From assembly GCF_018141005.1 (NCBI RefSeq), contig NZ_CP046582.1:1860001-1924000 (forward strand): a DNA stretch of 64,000 nucleotides, given 5' to 3'. Positions 37,437-44,691 of this stretch are shown piece after piece. Numbering within the stretch: position 1 is the stretch's first letter; each line of letters opens with the position of its first letter. Under the pieces are notes generated by a model. The model was given only the letters and a program-made list of their open reading frames with translations. It did not search any database and was not told where the DNA came from. The stretch is from Erwinia sp. E602. GTDB lineage: Bacteria > Pseudomonadota > Gammaproteobacteria > Enterobacterales > Enterobacteriaceae. The translations under genes were made by a program, and so were the position numbers.

Positions 37437-37454
37437 CCCGAATAAACGGGTTAA
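37433..37454 (+). terminator. Hairpin overlapping the regulator stop codon
   Basis: Perfect 8-bp arms TTAACCCG / CGGGTTAA with an AATAAA loop include the TAA stop of the regulator gene. No T-run follows, so it is a weak or partial terminator before the porin gene. Confidence 0.45.
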
Positions 37455-37504
37455 GCGGGATATCTGTGGGTATGTAGTTAATCTAAAATAATAATGGAGT
37501 TAAC

Positions 37505-38680
37505 ATGAATATCAGAAATTACCTCTGTGTATTAACCCTGTTCAGCGTTCCGGCCGTGGCGGGGATCACCTTTGATACACCGGAGGGCAGCCTTAAATTA
37601 TACGGTGACGTTGAATTTAACGTCGATGCCGCCAGCCGCACCGGGCAGTTAACTTCGCTGCGTACCAGCGCCGGTAAAGACTGGAAAGCCGGTGATGCGG
37701 AGCGCTGGGACGTAAACGGGCGCATCCTGATTGGCCTGGACGGCTATCGGCTGATGGATAACCGCAACTTTGCCGGTTTTACCGTGCAGCCGCTGGCCGA
37801 CCTGACCGGCTCAATGAACCTCGATGATGCCGCGTTCTTCTTTGGCAGAGAGCAGGACTGGAAATTCAAAGTGGGCCGCTATGAAGCCTATGATATGTTC
37901 CCGCTGAATCAGGATACGCTGATTGAGTACTCGGGTAACACTGCCAATAACCTCTATAACGACGGCTACGGCTACATTTATATGATGAAAGAGGGGCGCG
38001 GCCGCAGCAGCTCCGGCGGTGCCGTGCAGCTCAGCAAACAGAGCGGCCCGTTCTATTTCGAAGTCAATGCGCAGGCCAGCGACGGCACCACGCTGTTCCA
38101 GGAAAGGAACTATCACGGCAACGCGCTGGATAATAAAAAGAACACCATTTACCTGCGCCCGGTGGTGGCCTGGTCGTATAACGATCTCTCTGCCGCCATC
38201 GCCATGGAGCGCAACGTGGTCAGCAACGCCTATGGTTACACTGACAGTAACGGCCAGTTCAGCGACCAGTCAAAGCGTAACGGCTACGGTGCCACCTTTA
38301 CCTGGAACGGCCAGCGCGCTAACCCGGAAGATGGCGTGGTGCTGAATCTGAGCACCGCCTGGCTGGATGCCACCGGGGAGAAAGACTTCAGCGCCGGCAG
38401 TAATATTCTCTGGCACGATCTGGAGCTGGGCTATATTTACGCCAATAATGACGTCAAAGAGTTTAATCTGGCGAACCTGGATGTAAACAGTGACGGTGAA
38501 TTTATTCTGGGTAAATACACCATCCATACGCTGCACACCTCTTACCGTATCCGTAACGTGATGGAGATGAATAATTTTGATATTTATCTTGGTGCCTACT
38601 GGTCGAAGCTGAATATCGAACAGCAGCAGGATGATAAAGACCGCTACGGTGCCCGGGTAAGATTTAAATACCATTTCTGA
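37505..38680 (+). CDS. Outer-membrane carbohydrate porin
   Basis: Protein of 391 residues with a signal peptide (about residues 1-19, ending in PAVAG), then alternating hydrophobic/aromatic beta-strand segments (KLYGDVEFNV, DIYLGAYWSKL) and a terminal aromatic residue (RVRFKYHF), the usual outer-membrane insertion signal. This resembles specific sugar porins of Enterobacterales rather than general OmpC/F porins. It is preceded by a good ribosome-binding site (AATGGAG). It lies in the mannoside cluster and would let the glycoside cross the outer membrane. Confidence 0.82.
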   Translation: MNIRNYLCVLTLFSVPAVAGITFDTPEGSLKLYGDVEFNVDAASRTGQLTSLRTSAGKDWKAGDAERWDVNGRILIGLDGYRLMDNRNFAGFTVQPLADLTGSMNLDDAAFFFGREQDWKFKVGRYEAYDMFPLNQDTLIEYSGNTANNLYNDGYGYIYMMKEGRGRSSSGGAVQLSKQSGPFYFEVNAQASDGTTLFQERNYHGNALDNKKNTIYLRPVVAWSYNDLSAAIAMERNVVSNAYGYTDSNGQFSDQSKRNGYGATFTWNGQRANPEDGVVLNLSTAWLDATGEKDFSAGSNILWHDLELGYIYANNDVKEFNLANLDVNSDGEFILGKYTIHTLHTSYRIRNVMEMNNFDIYLGAYWSKLNIEQQQDDKDRYGARVRFKYHF

Positions 38681-38699
38681 TTAATCACTTTATTAGCTA

Positions 38700-38773
38700 C
38701 GTTTACTGCGGTGGATTATGCAGGGCTTGCCTGTGTCTTTGCCGCTGCATAGCGCAGTAAACGGACTTTTTTT
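38700..38773 (+). terminator. Branched rho-independent terminator of the porin gene
   Basis: Perfect 11-bp arms CGTTTACTGCG (38700-38710) and CGCAGTAAACG (38753-38763) enclose a second stem TATGCA / TGCATA (38717-38722, 38746-38751). A T7 run follows at 38767. It ends the porin message; the kinase gene begins 25 bp later. Confidence 0.85.
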
Positions 38774-38797
38774 AAATTAACGATGAGGCTATTCGGC

Positions 38798-39718
38798 ATG
38801 TATCTGGGGATAGATATTGGCGGTACCAAGATGGCGGCGGTGGTGATCGACAGCAACGGCACGGAAGCGGGGCGTTATCGCACGGCGACGGTAAAAAACG
38901 GCTACCGTCAGTTTATTGATGAGGTCATCCGTTTTATTGCGCAGATTGAGCAGGATATCGGGGAAACGCTGACCCCCGGTATTGCTCTGCCAGGCAGCGT
39001 ATCTGCGCTGAGCGGTAAAATCAAAAATTCTAATATTCTGCTGCTGAACGGTGAAGATCTGCAGCAGGATCTACGGGCGAGGCTGGGCAGAACGGTCTCT
39101 CTGGCAAACGATGCCAACTGCTTCGCGCTATCAGAAGCCTGCGATGGCGCAGGGCGGGGCAGTGAGGTGGTCTTCGGGCTGACGCTGGGCACCGGCTGCG
39201 GCGGCGGGCTGGCCATCGGCCGGCAGATATTCAGCGGCGCCTGGGGCAATGCCGCAGAGTGCGGGCACCTGACGCTGCCGGGATATCACCCGGCGGCGGA
39301 TGGCCCGGCGGTGACCTGCTACTGCGGGCGCGATAACTGCAGCGAGTCTTTTATCTCCGGCAGCGGCTTTGCTGAGCGGTATTTACAGCTAACGGGCGAT
39401 GCGCTGAGCACGCCGGAAATTCTGCAGCTGGCACGCACAGGCCATGCGCTGGCGCTGCAGCAGGTGGCGCGTTTCCGCGATCAGCTGGCGCGGCTGCTGG
39501 CCTCGGTGGTCAATATGGTCGATCCGCACGTCATCGTACTGGGGGGCGGGCTGTCAAACGAGCCGCTGCTGGTGGCGGAGATAGGCGCACAGGTGGCACC
39601 CAACGTATTTACCGATACTTTCTGCACGCCGGTACTGACGGCAGTGCACGGCGACAGCAGCGGAATGCGCGGTGCCGCCTGGCTGGCCCGGCGGGCAGAA
39701 GCGGGAACCCTGGCTTAG
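38798..39718 (+). CDS. ROK-family sugar kinase, Mak (manno/fructokinase)-like
   Basis: Kinase of 306 residues from ATG 38798 (a further ATG 15 bp upstream lies at the ribosome-binding site). The N-terminal phosphate motif GIDIGGTKMA, the catalytic-Asp region DANCFALSEA, and the ROK zinc motif CYCGRDNCSESFISGSGF are present. ROK proteins with a helix-turn-helix are excluded, since none is present. Several blocks (NGEDLQQDLRARL, NMVDPHVIVLGGGLSN, HGDSSGMRGAAWL) match E. coli Mak more than NagK. Mannokinase activity would rescue free mannose released by the linked alpha-mannosidase; this is inference. Confidence 0.85.
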   Translation: MYLGIDIGGTKMAAVVIDSNGTEAGRYRTATVKNGYRQFIDEVIRFIAQIEQDIGETLTPGIALPGSVSALSGKIKNSNILLLNGEDLQQDLRARLGRTVSLANDANCFALSEACDGAGRGSEVVFGLTLGTGCGGGLAIGRQIFSGAWGNAAECGHLTLPGYHPAADGPAVTCYCGRDNCSESFISGSGFAERYLQLTGDALSTPEILQLARTGHALALQQVARFRDQLARLLASVVNMVDPHVIVLGGGLSNEPLLVAEIGAQVAPNVFTDTFCTPVLTAVHGDSSGMRGAAWLARRAEAGTLA

Positions 39719-39975
39719 CGTCTGCCCCATATGGCTCTTATTGCCCACCTGCCCACCAGGCGCATAGCGGATGCGGTGGTCGCCAGCCGTAAGTGTACGC
39801 TCTGTGATCCCGGACAGAAAATAATACCGACATCAGACAGTTATCTGCTGTTAACACCACACAATTTAACATTCTGATGTAAACTGTTAACAAGCGGGGC
39901 GAAAAAATCCCGCTGGCAGTTCTCCCAGGCATGGATCTCAGCCTGGCATTATCGTCTGGTCATCAAGGGGGTTAT

Positions 39976-40422
39976 ATGACACAACGTTTAGGCGATCTGT
40001 TCCAGGAAATCAAAGACCGGATTGCGAAAGTTCGCGGCCTGACCAACGACGAGGATGTTGAGCCGGATGACCGGATCAAAATTCACAACCGCGCCTTCCT
40101 GCTGTTCTCCCTCGACTGTCTGCTGGACGAATACCGCACTAAAAATGCGTCTCTTTACTCTGCGCTGAGAGGAAGGGATGCGCTGCACCATCTGTTACTG
40201 AAAAAGTATGGCTGGACGCTGTACGAGATCCGTTCGCTGACGCTGGCCGACAGCCTGTTTGCCATTCAGGATGAGCTGGTGTTCGACAAGCTGCCGCAGG
40301 CGGTACAGAGCTATCTGCGGGACAATCAGTGGGATAAATTCAACAGCACCTTTGACGATCTGACCGATCAGGAGTGGGACCCGATGCTGGGCAACGGCCA
40401 TTTCGATCTGACCCAGCGTTAA
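39976..40422 (+). CDS. MltR-family protein (MtlR/YggD-like)
   Basis: Protein of 148 residues in the MltR family, all-helical, with characteristic NRAFLLFSLDCLLDEYRTK, LHHLLLKKYGWTLYEIRSLTLADSLFAIQDEL (landmark GWTLYEIRSLT) and a terminal WDPMLGNG. ATG 39976 is used because an upstream in-frame ATG lacks a ribosome-binding site and family similarity. E. coli MtlR represses the mannitol operon and its paralogue YggD has been reported to have fumarase activity, so the role here is uncertain. No mannitol PTS gene is nearby. Confidence 0.82.
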   Translation: MTQRLGDLFQEIKDRIAKVRGLTNDEDVEPDDRIKIHNRAFLLFSLDCLLDEYRTKNASLYSALRGRDALHHLLLKKYGWTLYEIRSLTLADSLFAIQDELVFDKLPQAVQSYLRDNQWDKFNSTFDDLTDQEWDPMLGNGHFDLTQR

Positions 40423-40458
40423 CCGCCCGGCGGCGGCCCGGTCCCCCGGCTGCCCGCC

Positions 40459-40491
40459 ATTGCGTTGCCTCTGCCCGTCGGGCAACGCAAT
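40459..40491. terminator. Hairpin downstream of the MltR-family gene
   Basis: Perfect 11-bp arms ATTGCGTTGCC / GGCAACGCAAT with an 11-nt loop. A second inverted repeat, CCTGACG / CGTCAGG (40492-40514), follows directly. No T-run is present. It may act bidirectionally between the plus-strand gene and the minus-strand small frame. Confidence 0.5.
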
Positions 40492-40509
40492 CCTGACGAA
40501 CCGTTGTCG

Positions 40510-40644
40510 TCAGGTTGACGCCGGGTGCCGGTGACAAAGCCGTTCCAGCAGCATGCCGGAGAGGCAGGCGGCAATAATCACCAGAAATCCCATCAGTGGA
40601 CCACCCGCCAGCAGCAGGGCGCAGAGTATGGCAGCGTTCATCAT
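40510..40644 (-). CDS. Candidate small hydrophobic protein, 44 residues
   Basis: An ATG-ATG start at 40644 opens a frame of 44 residues: a hydrophobic segment MMNAAILCALLLAGGPLM, a second IIAACLSGMLLE and a basic, histidine-bearing tail. It looks like a single- or double-span membrane miniprotein. The upstream AAGAAGAA is only a moderate ribosome-binding site, and the 3' end overlaps an inverted repeat. No homologue was recognised. Frame length is near what chance allows, so the call rests on composition only. Confidence 0.4.
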   Translation of the reverse strand: MMNAAILCALLLAGGPLMGFLVIIAACLSGMLLERLCHRHPAST

Positions 40645-40910
40645 GTCTGTTCTTCTTATCAGGAGTGACTCACAGCGCTATGTTGGCCCCAGGCCGCAGC
40701 CTGTGCAATGCGTGGGATCAAAAATTGCGACGCGATTCGCACAGGATGATTTTTCTCAATATATTAATGCATTTAATACATTCAGCGATGAATGTAATTG
40801 GCTATATTCACCGAAAAAAAGGGCGGATCTGCACGGATAAACGCGCGGAGTTCTTTAACAGAAGGGAGGAGGGGAGAGTCAGGCAGGTCAGGGTGGCTAA
40901 TATTGGGGAC
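40645..40910. other. AT-rich spacer without recognised genes
   Basis: No coding sequence was supported in these 266 bp. A purine-rich stretch (40855-40885) and several short AT tracts are present. The segment ends at the A8 run that forms the T-tail of a minus-strand terminator. Confidence 0.4.
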
Positions 40911-40943
40911 AAAAAAAAGCCCGCTAAACGCTCAGTTGCGGGC
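40911..40943 (-). terminator. Rho-independent terminator (sRNA / DinI-family gene)
   Basis: Stem GCCCGC / GCGGGC with a 13-nt loop and a T8 tail on the minus strand. It lies about 115 bp beyond the stop of the DinI-family gene and immediately after the ArcZ-like seed. Confidence 0.85.
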
Positions 40944-41035
40944 CAACACCAGGGAAATCGATTAAAAATAATAATAAGACTAATCTCAGGTAATGCAACT
41001 CGAAAGCGCCGCAACCTTGTGTAAATTTATGCAAA
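40911..41035 (-). ncRNA. Probable Hfq-dependent small RNA with an ArcZ-type seed
   Basis: On the minus strand GATTTCCCTGGTGTTGGC (40959-40942) matches, from memory, the conserved target-pairing stretch of ArcZ (RyhA); SdsR shares ATTTCCCTGG. It is followed directly by a GC hairpin and a T8 tail (40943-40911), the 3' architecture of Hfq-bound sRNAs. An AU-rich single-stranded stretch (TTATTATTATTTTTAATC) precedes the seed. The 5' end is not determined: it might be a primary transcript starting near 41030, or be processed from the 3' UTR of the DinI-family mRNA, whose stop is at 41060. The canonical arcZ locus beside arcB is elsewhere, so this would be a second copy or a distinct sRNA. Confidence 0.6.
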
Positions 41036-41059
41036 TATCATCAGCCCGTACAGCTTTGG

Positions 41060-41305
41060 TCAGAAAGACTCGGACACCAGCCACTGATCGGCCTCGTCGA
41101 ACATCTCTTCAATAATCCGCATCAGCGTGGCTTTGTCCGTTTTGCTGACGTCAGTTTTCACCCCGTTCGCCTGCATCGCTTTGACTTTGACCTCCATTTC
41201 CGGAAACACGCGCTGCACGCGTTTTTCCAGTTCGTTGCGAATCAACTCCCCGGCGTTGGCCAGCCCGGCAACGTTGCGCTTGTCATAAATCAGTTCAACA
41301 AACAT
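41060..41305 (-). CDS. DinI-family DNA-damage-inducible protein
   Basis: Protein of 81 residues with the DinI fold pattern: an N-terminal beta strand (MFVELIYDK), a helix with NELEKRVQRVFPE, a second strand VKVKAMQANGV, and an acidic C-terminal helix EEMFDEADQWLVSESF. DinI binds RecA and stabilises its filament, tuning the SOS response. AAGGAG lies 7 bp before the start. A perfect LexA box 23 bp upstream of the start supports SOS control. Other members of the family occur on phages and plasmids, and which paralogue this is remains open. Confidence 0.88.
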   Translation of the reverse strand: MFVELIYDKRNVAGLANAGELIRNELEKRVQRVFPEMEVKVKAMQANGVKTDVSKTDKATLMRIIEEMFDEADQWLVSESF

Positions 41306-41327
41306 CTCTGCTCCTTACGATTTTTAT

Positions 41328-41343
41328 CTGTATAAAAATACAG
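41328..41343 (-). promoter_or_regulatory. LexA (SOS) box
   Basis: CTGTATAAAAATACAG matches the CTG-N10-CAG LexA consensus with an AT-rich core. It ends 23 bp before the DinI-family start codon, so LexA binding would block its promoter. Confidence 0.9.
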
Positions 41344-41417
41344 GTATCCGTCGGGGGGTTCAACAGGATTTATCAGTCGCAGCATGGTTTTGCGGCGCGT
41401 GACGATAAAAATTGTCA

Positions 41418-42347
41418 CTAACGCAGCTGCGGATAGTCCGACAGGGTCAGTGCGGCGTGGCCGTCGCTAACGGCCAGCCTGCCGTGCGCCCCCAGCGGCA
41501 GCGTCACCGTATCGGCGGCATGCCCAAAAGCCAGCCCGCTGACTACCGGCAGGCCGGTCAGATTACGGATCAGCTGCCAGACGTCCGGGAAATCGTAGCC
41601 GCCGTCATAATCACTCAGCGTTGCGCCGGTAAAGCTGCCGGTAACAATAGCGGATTGCCGCGCCAGCACGCCGCTGTACAGCAGCTGCAGCAGCATACGT
41701 TCGGTGCGGAATGGGTGCTCGTTAATGTCTTCGATCACCATAATCCCTCCCTCAATCGCGGGCAGATACGGCGTGCCGGCCAGCGAGGCGATCATCGCCA
41801 GGTTTCCGCCCCACAGGGTGCCGCTGGCGTTAACTTCCCCTGCCGCCTCGCTGGTCTGCCAGTCGAGGGTGAAGCTTTCGCTGCTCAGCGCCTGCCAGAA
41901 GCACCCAAGCGTAAAGTCATTAAGGGTTTCCGGGCCAAAGTTGGCGGCCAGCATCGGCCCGCTGAAGCTTTTTACCCCGCACTGTGCCAGCAGCGCGAGC
42001 TGGATGGCGGTGAAGTCGCTGTGGCCGCAAAGCGCCAGCGGCGCATCGCGCAGTCGTTCTCCGAGAGCGGCATAGTTCAGCCGGGGGAGCAGGCGGCTGG
42101 CGCCGTAGCCGCCGCGTACCGCCAGCACGATATCAGGGAGTTCGGCCATGCTGGCCAGCCGGTTGATATCCGCCAGCCGGGTATCGTCGTCGCCGGCAAA
42201 GCGCCGGTCGCGGCGCTCAATGACCGCAGTGTTATCGACCCGATGCCCCCAGCCGCGCAGCCGCGCGACGCCAAGACGGGCCGCCGGCTGATTGTGGCAA
42301 TAGCCGGAAGGGGCGATCAGATGGATGTTGCGCGGAGTGATTGCCAT
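41418..42347 (-). CDS. ldcA: Muramoyltetrapeptide carboxypeptidase (LD-carboxypeptidase A)
   Basis: Peptidase S66 enzyme of 309 residues that removes the terminal D-Ala from murein tetrapeptides during cytoplasmic wall recycling. The triad regions are visible: Ser in LCGHSDFTAI, Glu in IMVIEDINEHPF and His in SGLAFGHAAD. N-terminal IHLIAPSG and AVRGGYGASRLL are also typical. No signal peptide is present, in keeping with a cytoplasmic enzyme. It is divergent from emtA, the arrangement found in E. coli. Confidence 0.93.
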   Translation of the reverse strand: MAITPRNIHLIAPSGYCHNQPAARLGVARLRGWGHRVDNTAVIERRDRRFAGDDDTRLADINRLASMAELPDIVLAVRGGYGASRLLPRLNYAALGERLRDAPLALCGHSDFTAIQLALLAQCGVKSFSGPMLAANFGPETLNDFTLGCFWQALSSESFTLDWQTSEAAGEVNASGTLWGGNLAMIASLAGTPYLPAIEGGIMVIEDINEHPFRTERMLLQLLYSGVLARQSAIVTGSFTGATLSDYDGGYDFPDVWQLIRNLTGLPVVSGLAFGHAADTVTLPLGAHGRLAVSDGHAALTLSDYPQLR

Positions 42348-42630
42348 AATGCTTACTTTTCTCCCTGCGGGGCGCGCGTGACGCCACTGTGCGATCGATA
42401 AATGATGAACATAACCTGGGGTAGAATCAGCCGCGCCGCGCGCTGCTGAAAATTTACGCGCTCAGAAATGAATCATTTCTCGCCTGTTATGTCCAATCAG
42501 AGCGATGATAAACAAAACTTTACGCTAAGTCGTTCACGGCGGCTAATAAATTAAGAATTACGGTAATTCTCAGTTCGTTACGATACCGTAATATGTAGCG
42601 CGAAGCGAAAGCGCAGAGGATAAGACAAGC

Positions 42631-43266
42631 GTGAAAACAAGCGTGAAGACGGTAGCGATAGCCGCTGCCTTACTGCTGGCGGGCTGCGCCAGCGAAACCC
42701 CAAAACGAATCGTCAGTCAGCCCTCTTCACCGCTGATTACCACACCGCCGAAACAGTCCACGCAGCCGTGGTCCGGCGTAACCCGCCATACGGCGCATAA
42801 CTACGGCGTTGACCCGAAGCTGGTGGATGCGATTATTGCGGTGGAGTCCGGCGGCAACCCGACGGTGGTCAGCAAATCGAACGCGGTGGGGCTGATGCAG
42901 ATCAAAGCCTCGACGGCCGGGCGTGAAGTGTACCGTTCGCAGGGCAAGGGCGGCCAGCCGAGCAAGTCTGAACTGCGCGACCCGGTAAAAAATATCGATA
43001 TCGGCACCGCCTATCTGCGCATCCTGCAGCAGCAGCAGCTGGCCGGCATCCGTAATCCGGAAACGCTGCGCTATGCCACCATCGTGGCCTACGTTAACGG
43101 TGCCGGCGCGCTGCTGCGCACCTTCTCACGCGACCGCGACCGGGCCATTGCGATGATTAACGCCATGAGTCCGGAAGAGTTCACCCGCCACGTGCAGGAT
43201 AAACATCCGGCGGCGCAGGCACCGCGCTATCTGTGGAAGGTGAACAGCACCTACCGCACCATCTGA
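42631..43266 (+). CDS. emtA: Membrane-bound endo-type lytic transglycosylase E
   Basis: Lipoprotein of 211 residues that cleaves murein glycan strands endolytically. The start is GTG 42631. A signal peptide ends in the lipobox LLLAGC with acylated C19, and a proline-rich linker follows. The SLT domain has catalytic E72 in IIAVESGGN, then GLMQIKASTAG and YATIVAYVNGAGAL. The family is also called MltE. The convergent ycgR gene ends 9 bp after its stop. Confidence 0.93.
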   Translation: MKTSVKTVAIAAALLLAGCASETPKRIVSQPSSPLITTPPKQSTQPWSGVTRHTAHNYGVDPKLVDAIIAVESGGNPTVVSKSNAVGLMQIKASTAGREVYRSQGKGGQPSKSELRDPVKNIDIGTAYLRILQQQQLAGIRNPETLRYATIVAYVNGAGALLRTFSRDRDRAIAMINAMSPEEFTRHVQDKHPAAQAPRYLWKVNSTYRTI

Positions 43267-43275
43267 TCCTCTGCG

Positions 43276-44013
43276 TTACTGGAAGCGGTTGGCTTTATCC
43301 CGGGCCAGCCGCTCCAGCGCAAACACCACCTGCTGCAGCTCTCGCTCCTGGCCCGGTTCCAGCGCCACAAATCGCAGGCTCAGGCGCGGGGTGACGATAG
43401 TCTGATTTTTACTGCCAATCACACTGCGCTGACTGATAGTGACCAGCTGAGTGTCGATTTCAAAGCGGCCATACTCGCCCATATCCACCCGCAGCTTTTT
43501 AATGGTGTCGCCGTCCTGCAGCGTTTCCGGTAACGGACCCTCGGCCAGCGCGCCGATGCCGCCCAGCGACAGATCCTGCAGGCGCAGGCGGCCTTCACCG
43601 CTGCCGTCCGGCCAGGGAACATAGCAGTAGAACACCGGCGTCAGCGGGGCATGAACGCGGAAAAACTCGCGGCGCTGGATCATCCACAGCACCTCCGGCA
43701 GCGCGGCGGTGAAGGCCGGCAGCCCATCCAGCTCGTCGGCCTGCAGCGCAGGCAGAGCGAACTCCACCTTGGCACCGCGCGTTTCTGCGGTCACGTGTAA
43801 ATTCTGTGCTTCGCGCGCCAGCTGGTTGTCGTAGTCGTTGCTGCCGTAATCCATCACCACCCGATCGCGATCGGCAGCCAGCAGGCGGGTGATAAACTGC
43901 CCGCGGGTGTGGTTGATCATCACCGGGGTCTGGTTTTCCAGCAGTTCGCGCAGGACTGCCAGCACGGCCAGTGGTCCACGTTTCAGGTATTGTTCTTTGT
44001 CTTCCTGTTTCAC
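43276..44013 (-). CDS. ycgR: Flagellar brake protein YcgR (c-di-GMP receptor)
   Basis: Protein of 245 residues with an N-terminal YcgR domain (about 1-105) and a C-terminal PilZ domain. The c-di-GMP-binding motifs are intact: RxxxR at 115-119 (RREFFR) and DxSxxG at 147-152 (DLSLGG). Bound to c-di-GMP, YcgR contacts the flagellar motor and slows swimming. GTG 44013 is chosen because CGGAG lies 8 bp upstream and the N-terminus then matches the E. coli length; a longer frame is possible. A sigma-28 promoter lies upstream, so it belongs to the flagellar class-3 regulon. Confidence 0.93.
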   Translation of the reverse strand: MKQEDKEQYLKRGPLAVLAVLRELLENQTPVMINHTRGQFITRLLAADRDRVVMDYGSNDYDNQLAREAQNLHVTAETRGAKVEFALPALQADELDGLPAFTAALPEVLWMIQRREFFRVHAPLTPVFYCYVPWPDGSGEGRLRLQDLSLGGIGALAEGPLPETLQDGDTIKKLRVDMGEYGRFEIDTQLVTISQRSVIGSKNQTIVTPRLSLRFVALEPGQERELQQVVFALERLARDKANRFQ

Positions 44014-44061
44014 TTGCAACTCCGATAAGTAGCGGACCACGGGCACTCAGCCCAGCGTGGT

Positions 44062-44088
44062 ATATCGGCCATTAAAGCAGAATCTTTA
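44062..44088 (-). promoter_or_regulatory. Sigma-28 (FliA) promoter of ycgR
   Basis: Minus strand: TAAAGATT (44088-44081), 11-bp spacer, GCCGATAT (44069-44062). The FliA consensus is TAAAGTTT-N11-GCCGATAA. The promoter is about 50 bp upstream of the ycgR start. Confidence 0.88.
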
Positions 44089-44222
44089 CGTTTTTTTTAC
44101 CTGACGGAGTAAAAATTTCCACAAAAATTCGTGTCTGAAATCACAAGGTTAGAATCTGTGTCCTATACTTTGTTCAGCACAGAACGTGGGTCTTTCTTAT
44201 TGTGAACGTAAAGGAGCTGTAA

Positions 44223-44471
44223 ATGGGTATTTTGTCCTGGATCATCTTTGGTCTGATCGCCGGTATTCTCGCCAAGTGGATTATGCCGGGTAAAGACGGC
44301 GGCGGTTTTATTATTACCGTTATTCTGGGTGTTGTCGGTGCGGTGGTTGGCGGCTGGATCAGTACCTTGTTTGGCTTCGGTAAAGTAGATGGTTTCAACT
44401 TCGGCAGCTTTGTGGTGGCGGTGATCGGTGCCATCGTGGTGCTGTGGATCTACCGTAAGGTGCGCAGTTAA
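44223..44471 (+). CDS. GlsB/YeaQ/YmgE-family stress-response membrane protein
   Basis: Hydrophobic protein of 82 residues with three membrane segments: ILSWIIFGLIAGILAKWIM, IITVILGVVGAVVGGWI and FVVAVIGAIVVLWIYRK. The GxxxG-rich pattern and length match the transglycosylase-associated (YmgE) family, which is often stress-induced. It lies between ycgR and treA as ymgE does in E. coli. The AAAGGAGCTGTAA before ATG 44223 is a strong ribosome-binding site. Confidence 0.92.
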   Translation: MGILSWIIFGLIAGILAKWIMPGKDGGGFIITVILGVVGAVVGGWISTLFGFGKVDGFNFGSFVVAVIGAIVVLWIYRKVRS

Positions 44472-44500
44472 AACGCCAGCGTAACCTGACGGTCTAAACA

Positions 44501-44530
44501 GGAGGGTGGCAGAGATGCCTCCCTTTTTTT
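44501..44530 (+). terminator. Rho-independent terminator of the ymgE-like gene
   Basis: Short GC stem GGAGG / CCTCC with a 12-nt loop and a T7 tail, about 30 bp after the stop. Confidence 0.8.
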
Positions 44531-44651
44531 ACGCCTGTAACCCCGGTTACGGTAAGCATTGCAGATGCAAAGCCGCCATAGCGGACCAGAAGAGGGGGGC
44601 AGCGCCGGGCAACCACTGGAGTGAGTATGCTGCGCCTGACGACGGCTGAGG

Positions 44652-44685
44652 TCTCCTGCGGGGCACAGAGGCTGCCCGCAGGAGA
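44652..44685 (-). terminator. Hairpin downstream of treA
   Basis: Perfect 11-bp arms TCTCCTGCGGG / CCCGCAGGAGA with a 12-nt loop, 6 bp after the treA stop on the minus strand. No T-tail follows. Confidence 0.6.
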
Positions 44686-44691
44686 ACGGGT

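Noticed and set aside
37433..37454. Ribonucleic antiterminator (BglG-type RAT) for the PRD regulator
   Set aside because: The regulator has DNA-binding helix-turn-helix domains, not an RNA-binding CAT domain, and the hairpin lacks a competing terminator.
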